A stretch of DNA of 64,000 bases, from assembly GCF_008041945.1 (NCBI RefSeq), contig NZ_VKAD01000001.1:1178001-1242000 (forward strand), read 5' to 3'. The position numbers and the translations under genes were made by a program. The stretch comes from Reinekea thalattae (lineage in GTDB: Bacteria; Pseudomonadota; Gammaproteobacteria; Pseudomonadales; Natronospirillaceae). This document shows, one piece after another, positions 1 to 8,589 of this stretch. How positions within the stretch are numbered: the stretch's first letter is position 1; every line of letters begins with the position of its first letter. Under the pieces are notes generated by a model, which did not search any database, was not told the DNA's origin, and saw nothing but the letters and a program-made list of their open reading frames with translations.

Positions 1-40
1 TATGCTCTTCACTCTCAACGACTTCATTCTTATCAGACAC
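1..40 (-). CDS. 5' end of an unidentified gene, truncated by the window edge
   Basis: A GTG codon at 40-38 opens a frame that stays open to the window edge and reads MSDKNEVVESEEH. An AAGGA motif lies about 7 bases upstream, a good ribosome-binding distance. The fragment is acidic and has no recognisable motif. It would be divergent from the M23 peptidase gene. Only 13 residues are visible, so even the existence of the gene is a guess. Confidence 0.4.
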   Translation of the reverse strand, partial: MSDKNEVVESEEH

Positions 41-391
41 GCTACATTCCTTTTCATTTAAGCAGTAAATACACCCTACATGGGTTATCCAGCACCGAGG
101 CGTTATTAACCTAAACCTCAGTGGAAACCCAATAACCAGAGCTCTTAATAACCCAGAGCCCTTAATAACCTAGAATAATATACAGTGGCTAGTTTAATGT
201 CACATCGCTATTAAAAATGGCGACGGTCTCTCATTTTGAACTCACAACAACATCATCCGGCTTATCCATAGACAAAACCGATTGCCGCATTAGGAACCGA
301 GCATAGGTAGGAATTCTGCTGAAAAACGTGCAAAGCTTTATGGCAAACAGGTAATATCGCTGCTTGTCTTCGATGCTGTTTGAGTGCTCCT
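41..391. other. Intergenic region with short direct repeats
   Basis: About 350 bases between the partial gene at the left edge and the M23 peptidase gene. It holds two and a half copies of a 16-17 base direct repeat (AATAACC-AGAGC-CTT) at 131-146, 147-163 and 164-174. I see no convincing sigma-70 promoter, RNA gene or hairpin. A minus-strand frame that partly covers the stretch is judged spurious. Confidence 0.5.
131..174 (+). repeat. Short tandem direct repeat, about 2.6 copies
   Basis: Unit 1 is at 131-146, unit 2 at 147-163 with one extra C, and a partial third unit is at 164-174. The repeats lie about 220 bases upstream of the M23 peptidase gene. The function is unknown. They could be regulator sites or simple slippage. 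Confidence 0.6.
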
Positions 392-1234
392 ATGAAATTT
401 AGAATAAACACCGCAATGAAACCTATCGCCCAAAGACTACTAATCACCTGCTTAGCTTCGCTCGCGTCGATGGCCTACGCCATGGAACTGCGCGGAGACT
501 TTACCCAAGGCAGCCTGATTCGAGGTAAGGTTGAGCCTGGCACTGCGGTGTTTCTAAATGACACCGCCGTTGCAGTGACTCCGGCAGGAGACTTTGCTAT
601 TGGCTTTGGTCGCGATGCACAACTCAGCCACGATCTCGTTACCAAACAGAGCAACGGTGTTGAGTTGCACCACACTATTGAATTAACCCCGCGCACTTAC
701 AATATTCAACGCATTAACGGTATTGCACCGGAGATCATGCAGCCGAGCGCAGAAAATATCGCCCGCGCACAAAAAGATGCCGTTATGGTCGCAGAAGCCC
801 GCGCTGTAGCTTCAAGCCGAACCGACTTTTTAACTGACTTTATCTGGCCACTAACCGGCCGAATTACCGGCGTTTATGGCAGCCAACGAGTTTACAATGA
901 CCAACCTCGCCGACCGCATTTTGGTATTGATATCGCCGCGCCAACGGGCAGCAATGTCAAAGCCCCAGCCGATGGCGTTGTATCACTTTGGGTGCCTGAC
1001 ATGTTCTTTTCTGGTGGTACAATGGTGATCGATCATGGTTATGGTGTCAGCTCCAGCTTTTTGCATTTAAGCGCGGCGCTGGTCGAGGTGGGCGATGAAG
1101 TCAGCCAAGGCCAAGCGGTAGCAAAGGTCGGCTCAACTGGCCGCTCTACTGGGCCACACTTGGATTGGCGAATCAACTGGTTTGCGGAGCGTTTAGACCC
1201 AGCCACCGTCGTCGGTGATATGCCAAACCACTGA
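392..1234 (+). CDS. Secreted M23 (LytM-type) metallopeptidase
   Basis: Predicted periplasmic zinc peptidase acting on peptidoglycan cross-links. Residues 1-30 form a Sec signal peptide with a likely cleavage after AYA. The middle region (about 35-125) is uncharacterised. The M23 domain occupies roughly residues 155-275. HFGID (His176, Asp180) matches the HxxxD zinc motif, and a third conserved His is in SFLHLS (His225). The usual second HxH motif is read here as GPHLDW (His256), that is HxD, so one zinc ligand may be Asp or the activity may be altered. I chose ATG 392. An upstream TTG at 380 and a downstream ATG at 416 are alternatives. It is monocistronic, and the substrate is inferred from the family only. 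Confidence 0.88.
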   Translation: MKFRINTAMKPIAQRLLITCLASLASMAYAMELRGDFTQGSLIRGKVEPGTAVFLNDTAVAVTPAGDFAIGFGRDAQLSHDLVTKQSNGVELHHTIELTPRTYNIQRINGIAPEIMQPSAENIARAQKDAVMVAEARAVASSRTDFLTDFIWPLTGRITGVYGSQRVYNDQPRRPHFGIDIAAPTGSNVKAPADGVVSLWVPDMFFSGGTMVIDHGYGVSSSFLHLSAALVEVGDEVSQGQAVAKVGSTGRSTGPHLDWRINWFAERLDPATVVGDMPNH

Positions 1235-1294
1235 TCAACATGAGTCCGACAAATCAACATTAAGCCTACAAATCAAGATTAACCCAACACTTCC

Positions 1295-1318
1295 GCATGA
1301 CAGATTAAGTCATGCTTT
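1295..1318 (+). terminator. Possible weak terminator hairpin
   Basis: A 7-bp perfect stem (GCATGAC/GTCATGC, 1295-1301 and 1309-1315) with a 7-base loop, followed by TTT. It lies between the M23 peptidase gene and serC. The T tract is short, so termination is uncertain. Confidence 0.35.
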
Positions 1319-1342
1319 AGCCATTTTTATAGGTGTTTTCCA

Positions 1343-2461
1343 ATGAAGCCTAGCGTTAAACCAAACAACCCTAACTTTTCTTCTGGGCCTTGTAGCAAGC
1401 GTCCGGGGTACGACATTAACCAGCTCGATTTATCTTTATTAGGCCGCTCGCATCGCTCTGACGTTGGCGAAAAAGCGCTACAATTGGCTTGCACTAAAAC
1501 AGCCGAATTGCTCGGTTTACCAGAAGGTTATCGAGTTGGCGTGGTGCCCGCTTCCGATACTGGCGCGATGGAAATGGCAATGTGGAATCTACTGGGTGAG
1601 CGCCCAGTTGACGTGTTCAGTTGGGAGTCGTTCGGTCAAGGCTGGGTGACGGATATCACCAAGCAGCTGAATCTGCGCGACGTTAATATTTTCAGCGCCG
1701 ATTACGGTGAACTGCCGGATATGCAACAAGCCAACCCTGAGCATGATCAGGTGTTTACTTGGAACGGTACAACTTCCGGCGTTAAGCTGCCAGATGCCGA
1801 CTGGATTGCCGACGATCGAGCCGGTTTAACACTTTGCGATGCTACTTCTGCGGTATTTGCTATGCAATTACCGTGGCACAAACTCGATGTAATCACCTTC
1901 TCTTGGCAAAAGGTGCTCGGCGGTGAAGGCGGTCACGGCATGTTGATTTTATCACCTAAAGCTGTTGCCCGACTGGAGTCATTCAGCCCCAGCATTCCGT
2001 TGCCAAAAATATTCCGCTTAACGCAAAACGGAAAACTGATCGAAGGGATCTTCCAAGGCTCGACCATTAACACGCCTTCGATGCTGTGCGTTGCCGACTA
2101 TCTCGACGCGCTGGCTTGGGTAGAACAGCTAGGTGGTGTCAGCAAACTGATCGAAAAATCGCAGGCGAATTTAGCTGTTTTAACCGAATTTGTCGCCGCA
2201 ACGCCGTGGATCGAGTTTTTAGCCAGCGATGCTGCGATTCGCTCAAACACCAGTGTTTGCTTTAAATTAGATTTGGCTGAAGCACAGGTCAAACAGATGA
2301 TTCGTCTACTGGCCGAAGAGCAAGTCGCCTTCGATATTGGCTCCTACAAGGCCGCACCCGCTGGCCTGCGAATATGGGCTGGCGCTACGGTAGAACAGGC
2401 CGACTTAAGCGCTTTACTGCCTTGGCTAGAATGGGCCTATAACACCGTTCGAGAGCAGTAA
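1343..2461 (+). CDS. serC: Phosphoserine aminotransferase, Methanosarcina/alphaproteobacterial type
   Basis: PLP-dependent class-V aminotransferase making phosphoserine from 3-phosphohydroxypyruvate. It should also make 4-phosphohydroxythreonine for pyridoxal phosphate. At 372 residues it carries the N-terminal NPNFSSGPC and RPGYD-type signature and the later GRSHRS motif. The PLP lysine is Lys190 in [13 protein letters not shown]. This pattern belongs to the SerC subfamily I know from alphaproteobacteria and Methanosarcina, not the usual enterobacterial SerC. It sits alone between the M23 peptidase and chemoreceptor genes. PdxB, which supplies the B6 substrate, is encoded at 13.1 kb. The family call is strong and the lineage is from memory. 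Confidence 0.9.
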   Translation: MKPSVKPNNPNFSSGPCSKRPGYDINQLDLSLLGRSHRSDVGEKALQLACTKTAELLGLPEGYRVGVVPASDTGAMEMAMWNLLGERPVDVFSWESFGQGWVTDITKQLNLRDVNIFSADYGELPDMQQANPEHDQVFTWNGTTSGVKLPDADWIADDRAGLTLCDATSAVFAMQLPWHKLDVITFSWQKVLGGEGGHGMLILSPKAVARLESFSPSIPLPKIFRLTQNGKLIEGIFQGSTINTPSMLCVADYLDALAWVEQLGGVSKLIEKSQANLAVLTEFVAATPWIEFLASDAAIRSNTSVCFKLDLAEAQVKQMIRLLAEEQVAFDIGSYKAAPAGLRIWAGATVEQADLSALLPWLEWAYNTVREQ

Positions 2462-2520
2462 TTAGCCGACAATAGCGACTTTTTGTAGCTTTCTAGCATC
2501 GGCTCAATAACGCCAAACAA

Positions 2521-2543
2521 CAAGCCCTAGCAATTAGGGCTTG
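2521..2543 (+). terminator. Hairpin downstream of serC
   Basis: A perfect 9-bp stem (CAAGCCCTA/TAGGGCTTG, 2521-2529 and 2535-2543) with a 5-base loop. It is followed by CATCCCTTTG, a poor T tract. It probably ends the serC transcript. Confidence 0.5.
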
Positions 2544-2597
2544 CATCCCTTTGTTAATCCATTTACTAATAGACCATTGATAGAATTATTTTTCTAT

Positions 2598-2623
2598 TCA
2601 AGAATATTAAAAGCTGGCTGATA
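2598..2623 (+). promoter_or_regulatory. Sigma-28 (FliA)-like promoter of the chemoreceptor gene
   Basis: TCAAG at 2598-2602, a 14-base gap, then GCTGATA at 2617-2623. This matches the FliA consensus used for motility genes in Pseudomonas-like bacteria (TCAAG, 14 bases, GCCGATA) with one mismatch. It would give a leader of about 75 bases before the chemoreceptor ATG at 2707. Placement ahead of a chemotaxis gene supports the call. Confidence 0.55.
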
Positions 2624-2706
2624 TATAAAAATAAAATATCCAGCAAACACAAATTATTTTCCGACACCCTCAAAACACAAAGAAGTACAATAATAGAGGT
2701 ATTGGT

Positions 2707-4821
2707 ATGAATTTATCGGTTGTAGCACGAATACGGCTAGGGTTTTTTGCCATCATCGCGTTGGTAATTGCAATATCAACCACAGCCTATCTCTCACAAA
2801 CTCAGATGTCATCGAAGCTGGATTTAACAGCTAATAAGCTGACACACCTACTCGACGAAGCCAACAGCGTTTTAGTCGATCTTCAGCTCGCGAATCAGTC
2901 GATGCTGCTGCATGCAAACACTCAATTACCGGCAGACCGAAAGCTGCTCAGAGACAATTACACCGCCGCCAAGGCAGACTATCTCAATGCTGCGGCAGAA
3001 CTCACTGAAGACTTAACAGACTACCCGCAATTGCAGCAGGAGATGATCGACGTCGACAGTGCTGCATCAAAAATGTTTGAGCAGTCAGAAAAGCATCTAG
3101 AACTGCACGATAATCGAATTACTGCGAATGAAAAATCGATTACCGAGCTGAATAACTTTCTCGATGTTTGGTCGTTTTTTGAAGACGACCTGAGCTATAT
3201 CGCAGAAAGCGCTGAGGCAGAAGGGATAAGCAATGTCACTGCCAGTGCAGAAACCGCGTTGAATCATTCCTTAGCTGCCGTTGAGCTGCTAAAAAATACT
3301 CCGACCTTGGTGACATCCGCACAAGCAAAAACCTATGTGGAGCAACTTAGCGAATTACACGGCGCCTTTGTCGATGAGTTGAGTGTCATCATCAGCGCGA
3401 TGCCCGACTACGCCATCGACCTAGAATATTATCGTGATGATTTTAATCGCGCCATCAACGAGCCATTGGGCGCATTCCAACAGAGGTTGGCGTATTTAGA
3501 ATACAACGAACAAAGTATCGTCATCTTCAAAGCGGCAGCAGAGCAAATGGCGCAGATGACCACGGCGCTCAATAATATTGTCGCCGGTGTGCGCGATATT
3601 TCGAATCGAACGTTTCAGCAGTCCAATGCCTCGGTACAAACCTCGTTACTCGTTACGCTGGTTATGGCCGGTATTTCCATTAGCCTAGCCTTGGTTATTG
3701 CTACCTCTGTTGTCGCTTCGATACGAAAACCACTGGCGGATATTGTGCAATCGCTAAAGGCGCTGGCAGATGGCGATTTAACCAAACCGATTAAAAAGAA
3801 ATATGGCTCCGAACTTGGCATGGTTGCTAACTCCATCAATAGCCTGATCGAAAAACTCGGCGCGCTGATTACTCGAGTACAAGAAGCCGCAGCGACCATC
3901 AGCGATGTATCCAGCCAAAACTATGAAATGAGTAACCGCACCAACGCCAGTGTCTCTAAACAGCGCGAACAGGCTGCGTCTGTTGCCGCGGCTGTGACAG
4001 AAATGGAATCGGCGGTGAACGAAGTTGCAACTCACGCCAACGAAGCCAGCACCGAAGTGGCGACCATTACCGATCAGGCAGAATCGAACATGGCGGCGAT
4101 GGCTAAAAATTTAGAATTTGTTAGCCAGCTAAAACATTCGTTAGATGACGCGTCAGATATCATCAAGCAACTGTCTGATCAATCGCTGCACATTGGCGAC
4201 ATTTTAAATGTTATCCAAGAGATTGCAGAACAAACCAATCTACTAGCACTGAACGCCGCCATTGAAGCCGCGCGTGCTGGTGAGCAAGGTCGTGGTTTTG
4301 CTGTTGTGGCCGATGAAGTACGCACCTTGGCTACACGCACTCAGCAGTCGGCGACAGAAATTCGCGAGATGATCGACAGCTTGCAAAGCAAAGCTAAACA
4401 GGCGGTGACTATTGTTGAAAGCAACCAGAGCCATGCCGATCAGTCTTTGAGTCAAACAAAAGAAACCAACGAAACGCTGCAACAGATGCTGCAAGGTTTA
4501 GCCGCCATTAACGACATGAGTCGCTCAATTGCAGCGGCCTCAGAAGAGCAAAGTTCGGTTGCCAAAGAGGTGGCAGAAAGTGTGGTGAATATTTCTGATA
4601 TGACCGAAAACATTGCCGACTCGGCTGAGCGCGCTGCGAGCAATAGCCAGTCGTTAAATCAGTTGTCTAATACGCAATCGGAATTGGTCAGTCAGTTTAT
4701 TGTTAGCTCTCAAGCTTCTGAGCTGCCTCAAACGTCTGAACCGACAGAGGCATTGCAGGCTCGCGGTGATCAAGGTGATCTTGAAACAGAAGATGACCCT
4801 AAACCCGCGCTTGCAAATTAG
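2707..4821 (+). CDS. Methyl-accepting chemotaxis protein
   Basis: Inner-membrane chemoreceptor of 704 residues that signals to CheA/CheW. TM1 is at about residues 8-30. A long, mostly helical periplasmic region of about 275 residues follows, then TM2 at about 312-335 ([19 protein letters not shown]). A HAMP domain starts near 338 ([19 protein letters not shown]). The cytoplasmic signalling hairpin tip is near 507-545 ([20 protein letters not shown], then [15 protein letters not shown]). I see no PAS or Cache motif, so the ligand is unknown. No NWETF-type CheR-docking pentapeptide is present at the C terminus, which is acidic and Pro-rich. The start is supported by AGAGG 7 bases upstream. Confidence 0.95.
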   Translation: MNLSVVARIRLGFFAIIALVIAISTTAYLSQTQMSSKLDLTANKLTHLLDEANSVLVDLQLANQSMLLHANTQLPADRKLLRDNYTAAKADYLNAAAELTEDLTDYPQLQQEMIDVDSAASKMFEQSEKHLELHDNRITANEKSITELNNFLDVWSFFEDDLSYIAESAEAEGISNVTASAETALNHSLAAVELLKNTPTLVTSAQAKTYVEQLSELHGAFVDELSVIISAMPDYAIDLEYYRDDFNRAINEPLGAFQQRLAYLEYNEQSIVIFKAAAEQMAQMTTALNNIVAGVRDISNRTFQQSNASVQTSLLVTLVMAGISISLALVIATSVVASIRKPLADIVQSLKALADGDLTKPIKKKYGSELGMVANSINSLIEKLGALITRVQEAAATISDVSSQNYEMSNRTNASVSKQREQAASVAAAVTEMESAVNEVATHANEASTEVATITDQAESNMAAMAKNLEFVSQLKHSLDDASDIIKQLSDQSLHIGDILNVIQEIAEQTNLLALNAAIEAARAGEQGRGFAVVADEVRTLATRTQQSATEIREMIDSLQSKAKQAVTIVESNQSHADQSLSQTKETNETLQQMLQGLAAINDMSRSIAAASEEQSSVAKEVAESVVNISDMTENIADSAERAASNSQSLNQLSNTQSELVSQFIVSSQASELPQTSEPTEALQARGDQGDLETEDDPKPALAN

Positions 4822-4842
4822 TCCGTTGATCATTGCTTAACA

Positions 4843-4871
4843 CTAGCGCCGACTTAAAACAGCGGCGCTAG
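4843..4871. terminator. Bidirectional hairpin between convergent genes
   Basis: A perfect 9-bp GC-rich stem (CTAGCGCCG at 4843-4851, CGGCGCTAG at 4863-4871) with an 11-base loop between the chemoreceptor and MFS genes, which converge. There is no clear T tract on either side, so it may act as a barrier or a weak terminator. Confidence 0.45.
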
Positions 4872-4882
4872 CATTCAGCAAA

Positions 4883-6097
4883 CTAGACCGGAGCCTTAAC
4901 CTCAGCGGCAGGCAAACGAACCGGTCGCTCAGGTACCGGCAATGAAGGGATCAGCTGGCTACTAATCAGCGACAGCAATGCAATGACGGCCCCCAAATAG
5001 AAAACCGCACTAGGCGACACCAACCAAACCAAACCTAACAACACCGGTAATACAACCGCAGCGATGTGATTAATAGTAAAGGAAACACCTGCTGATGAGG
5101 CCATATCTTTTGGATCGGCGATTTTTTGAAAGTAGGTTTTAATGGCAATCGCAAAGGCAAAAAATAAATGGTCGACCACATAAAGTGTTGCCGCAACCCA
5201 GGCTGTTTCCACAACGGCGTAACTGGCAAACACGATGATCAAACCAATGTACTCAATGGTCAGTGCTTTGCGATCACCGACTCGGCCAATCCAAGCGCCA
5301 ATCTTTTTAGCAAACAGCATGTTAAAGAAGTGATTAATTAACAGCAGTAACGCAACTTGACCAGCGCTGTAACCGAACTTTTCAACCATTAAAAAGCCAG
5401 CAAAAACGACAAAGATTTGCCGACGCGCGCCACTTAAAAAAGTCAGCCAATAAAACAGCCAGTAGCGTTTTTTTAGCACCAATTTTTTCTGCTGTATTTC
5501 TCTTGCAGGAAACAGCGGATAGCGCAACGCCATATAGATAACCGCAATCAGCGTTAGCCCACCGAACAGGGCGTAAACATAACGATAATCTAACTGAAAA
5601 TAGTCAATCGACAGCCAAACTCCGCCGAACGAAATGATCGCGGCAATCGCCTTAATAGAAAGCGCCTTACCCATAAATTCTGCCGCATGGTCTTTCGAGA
5701 TCCATTGTAGGGTGAGCGATTGATTGATGGTTTCAAAATAATGAAAGCCAATCGACATAATCACCGTGGTGATATAAAGCCCCAATACCGACGGGAAAAA
5801 GCCAGTAATAAAAACACCAAAACCTAATAGGAAAAGCGATACCACGGCAAAGCGTTGCTCATGGATATACCAAAGTAAAAACACTGCGGTAAAGGCTAAA
5901 AAGCCCGGCACTTCTCGTAAGCTCTGTAAGATACCAATTTCACGGCCAGTAAAGGCGGCCGCTTCAATCGAAAAGTTATTTAACAGTGCCATCCATGTCG
6001 AAAATGCAATCGGCATGGCAAAGGCAACCAACAACAAAAAGTGCTCTCTTAGTTTTTGGTCATTCTGGTGATGGTTTTCTGATTTTTTATCAAACAA
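4883..6097 (-). CDS. MFS-type permease
   Basis: Polytopic inner-membrane protein of about 404 residues, with about 12 hydrophobic segments and the basic central loop typical of the major facilitator superfamily. I cannot name a substrate. The gene directly follows moeB. I favour a TTG start at 6097, because a GGAG motif (in the moeB tail) lies 9 bases upstream and moeB ends only one base before it. A GTG at 6112 and an ATG at 6208 are longer alternatives that would overlap moeB. The tight junction suggests translational coupling and co-expression, but no shared function is evident. Confidence 0.75.
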   Translation of the reverse strand: MFDKKSENHHQNDQKLREHFLLLVAFAMPIAFSTWMALLNNFSIEAAAFTGREIGILQSLREVPGFLAFTAVFLLWYIHEQRFAVVSLFLLGFGVFITGFFPSVLGLYITTVIMSIGFHYFETINQSLTLQWISKDHAAEFMGKALSIKAIAAIISFGGVWLSIDYFQLDYRYVYALFGGLTLIAVIYMALRYPLFPAREIQQKKLVLKKRYWLFYWLTFLSGARRQIFVVFAGFLMVEKFGYSAGQVALLLLINHFFNMLFAKKIGAWIGRVGDRKALTIEYIGLIIVFASYAVVETAWVAATLYVVDHLFFAFAIAIKTYFQKIADPKDMASSAGVSFTINHIAAVVLPVLLGLVWLVSPSAVFYLGAVIALLSLISSQLIPSLPVPERPVRLPAAEVKAPV

Positions 6098-6098
6098 T

Positions 6099-6851
6099 TT
6101 AATGCTCTCCACAGACGCGACAAGAAGCCGATGCTCCGTATTCAAAAGTTTGCCATTGCATCGCCATGGCGTCCCAAACCAGCAACCGCTTAAGCAGCGG
6201 CTGGCCAATATTTAACAACAGTTTAATGGCTTCAACTGCCATCACTGAGCCAATGGTTCCAACCACCGGCCCCAGTACACCGCTTTCGGCGCAAGATAAA
6301 TTTTCTTCTGTATTTGGATAAACGCAGGCTAAGCAAGGGCTTTGTTGCTGGCGAAAATCAAAGCTGGTCACTTGCCCAGAAAAGCCAATCGCCGCACCAG
6401 AAACCAATGGGGTTTTATGCTCCCGGCAATACTGATTTACAACTAAACGGCTGGCGATGTTGTCGGTACCGACAATCACTAAATCGCTCTGCTGCAAAAG
6501 TTGCTCAACATTATCGGCAGTTAAACGAAGCTGGTGCGTTGTTATTTCTATGCCGCTATTAAGCGCCTGTAAATTGCTCTTTGCGGCACTTACTTTGGCC
6601 TGCCCGACTTGCTGTTCGTTAAACAGTACTTGCCGCTGTAAATTGGTTTCATCGACGCTGTCGTCGTCGATAAGTATTAACTGACCAACACCGGCGGCGG
6701 CTAAATACTGTAAAACGGGACTGCCTAAGCCACCGGCACCCACGACCACAACTCGACTCGCAAGCAAGCTCTGCTGGCCTGCAATATCGACATCGTTGAG
6801 TAGAATATTTCGAGCATAACGAAGTAATTGGGTATCGTTTAGGTCGGCCAT
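6099..6851 (-). CDS. moeB: MoeB/ThiF-type adenylyltransferase
   Basis: E1-like enzyme that adenylates the C terminus of a small sulfur-carrier protein (MoaD for molybdopterin, or ThiS for thiamine). The 250 residues contain the ATP loop VVGAGGLGSPV at about 34-44 and the RQVLFN motif near 73. A zinc-binding pair is present, CLAC near 174 and CRVC close to the C terminus. The length and both CxxC pairs fit MoeB. ThiF cannot be excluded because neither moaD nor thiS is nearby. It is the first gene of a two-gene unit with the MFS permease. Confidence 0.85.
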   Translation of the reverse strand: MADLNDTQLLRYARNILLNDVDIAGQQSLLASRVVVVGAGGLGSPVLQYLAAAGVGQLILIDDDSVDETNLQRQVLFNEQQVGQAKVSAAKSNLQALNSGIEITTHQLRLTADNVEQLLQQSDLVIVGTDNIASRLVVNQYCREHKTPLVSGAAIGFSGQVTSFDFRQQQSPCLACVYPNTEENLSCAESGVLGPVVGTIGSVMAVEAIKLLLNIGQPLLKRLLVWDAMAMQWQTFEYGASASCRVCGEH

Positions 6852-6911
6852 AGTATTCTTTTCATATTACAAAAAAACAAACATTAGCATTTTTTAACCG
6901 CTGAACGCTAA

Positions 6912-6956
6912 AAAATAAAAAGCCCAAACGAGGCGATCGTTCGGGCTTTTTATTTT
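6912..6956 (-). terminator. Intrinsic terminator downstream of grxD
   Basis: A stem of AAAAAGCCC (6917-6925) against GGGCTTTTT (6943-6951), extended internally by AACGA/TCGTT around one mismatch, with T-rich flanks on both strands. It separates grxD from moeB. Confidence 0.8.
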
Positions 6957-7014
6957 ACCTAATGGCAATGCTAACAGGACAGCCGTTACACGCTAAAACG
7001 GCGAGCAGAAGCGA

Positions 7015-7338
7015 CTAAGCTTCTTTTGCGGCCTGTTCAACCAACGGCTTTAATTCACCGTTTTCAAACATTTCGGTAATGATATCGCAACCACCAACCA
7101 GCTCACCTTTCACCCACAACTGCGGGAAGGTTGGCCAATTAGCGAATTTAGGTAATTCTGCGCGAATATCCTGATGCTCTAGAATGTCGACATAGGCAAA
7201 ACGCTCGCCACATGACATAAGAGCCTGTACCGCCTTAGCCGAAAAGCCACAACGAGGTTGGTTTGGGTTACCCTTCATATAAAGCAGAATGGTGTTTTCT
7301 GAAATTTGCTGTTGAATATTATCGAGAGTTTCGCTCAT
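7015..7338 (-). CDS. grxD: Monothiol glutaredoxin (Grx4)
   Basis: A 107-residue thioredoxin-fold protein with the CGFS active-site motif (Cys30), preceded by KGNPNQPR and followed by the TFPQLWVKGELVGGCDI glutathione/cluster-binding stretch. By family knowledge, monothiol glutaredoxins bind a [2Fe-2S] cluster with glutathione and pass it to iron-sulfur proteins. NadA and FNR in this window are possible clients. It is monocistronic, divergent from argF, with a strong terminator downstream. The length matches E. coli GrxD closely. Confidence 0.95.
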   Translation of the reverse strand: MSETLDNIQQQISENTILLYMKGNPNQPRCGFSAKAVQALMSCGERFAYVDILEHQDIRAELPKFANWPTFPQLWVKGELVGGCDIITEMFENGELKPLVEQAAKEA

Positions 7339-7485
7339 TTTAATAACCTACTAATTTGGTCAGATATTTAAGCCTATTGTACTGATTTCGCGCTTATCTG
7401 CCAGCACCTGATCAGACTTATTGAAGCCCACTATTAGGCGTGTTAGCCTGTTCGTTTTCCCGCCAAAAAATATGGAGCATCCACT

Positions 7486-8400
7486 ATGGCAGTCCGACAC
7501 TTTCTAACATTAAATGATTTGAGCCCTACTGAAGCTAAGCAAATTATAAAGCGCGCTTCAGAATTACGCCAAATGCATGAAAGCCGGACCGTCTTTGAGC
7601 CCTATAAAGGCCGCGTATTGGCGATGATTTTTGAAAAATCCTCGACCCGTACTCGCGTCTCTTTTGAAGCAGGCATGAACCAATTTGGTGGCAGTGCGAT
7701 CTTTTTATCGCCTAACGACACCCAACTCGGTCGTGGTGAGCCGATCGAAGACACCTCTCGCGTGCTGTCGGAGATGGTCGACATCGTTATGATTCGTACT
7801 TTCGAACACAGTAAAATCGAAAAATTTGCCGAGTACAGCAGTCTGCCAGTCATCAACGCCCTTACCGATGATTATCACCCGTGCCAGCTATTGGCCGATG
7901 TGCAAGCCTATACCGAAGCGCGCGGCGACATTCAGGGTAAAACAGCGGTTTGGATTGGCGATGGCAATAACATGTGCAACAGCTACATCAATGCCGCCAT
8001 GCTGTTTGATTTTAAACTCAACATCGCTTGCCCAGAAGGCTATGAGCCAATGGCTGAATTGCTAGAAAAAGCTGGTGATCGCGTCACCATCTATCGTTCG
8101 GTTGAAGAGGCGACAAAGGGCGCGCATCTTGTCACCACCGATGTTTGGGCCAGCATGGGCCAAGAGGAAGAAGCGAAAAAACGCATGGCCGATTTTGCAG
8201 GCTATCAGGTTTCGCCTGCATTAATGGATACTGCAGACCCAGAAGCGGTATTCCTGCATTGCCTACCGGCTCACCGAGGCGAAGAAATCAGCGAAGACAT
8301 GCTTGATGACCCTCGCTCTATTGTCTTCCCGCAAGCCGGTAATCGTTTGCACGCGCAAAAAGCACTGATGGAATTCTTGTTGACCGAAGCCGGTAAGTAA
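7486..8400 (+). CDS. argF: Ornithine carbamoyltransferase
   Basis: Catalyses carbamoyl phosphate plus ornithine to citrulline in arginine biosynthesis, in the cytoplasm. At 304 residues it shows the carbamoyl-phosphate motif SSTRTR (STRTR at 53-57), the HPCQ motif (131-134) and the ornithine-site [10 protein letters not shown] (from 258). The anabolic ArgF call rests on family and length, and on no catabolic arc genes being nearby. A strong terminator follows, so it is probably transcribed alone. Confidence 0.95.
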   Translation: MAVRHFLTLNDLSPTEAKQIIKRASELRQMHESRTVFEPYKGRVLAMIFEKSSTRTRVSFEAGMNQFGGSAIFLSPNDTQLGRGEPIEDTSRVLSEMVDIVMIRTFEHSKIEKFAEYSSLPVINALTDDYHPCQLLADVQAYTEARGDIQGKTAVWIGDGNNMCNSYINAAMLFDFKLNIACPEGYEPMAELLEKAGDRVTIYRSVEEATKGAHLVTTDVWASMGQEEEAKKRMADFAGYQVSPALMDTADPEAVFLHCLPAHRGEEISEDMLDDPRSIVFPQAGNRLHAQKALMEFLLTEAGK

Positions 8401-8454
8401 GCAAACAAAAGACTCAAACGAGAACGACAAACCAGAGGCTCAAAGCCAAAACCT

Positions 8455-8479
8455 AAAAGCCAGCTTTCGCTGGCTTTTT
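8455..8479 (+). terminator. Intrinsic terminator of argF
   Basis: GCCAGC (8459-8464), TTTC loop, GCTGGC (8469-8474) followed by TTTTT, with A residues extending the stem on the 5' side. A classic Rho-independent terminator. Confidence 0.9.
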
Positions 8480-8589
8480 AATAGCGTTAATTTAAAGATC
8501 GCTCAAAAAATAGGCATCGACGGTAGGCATAAAATCTGCTGTGAATCTGCCGAGAGTAATTAGCGATAAGAAGGCAAGCTGGTTACCGA

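Noticed and set aside
262-447. Minus-strand frame of 61 codons overlapping the M23 peptidase start
   Set aside because: It runs antisense to the signal-peptide region, has no ribosome-binding site, and its product shows no family features beyond chance hydrophobicity.
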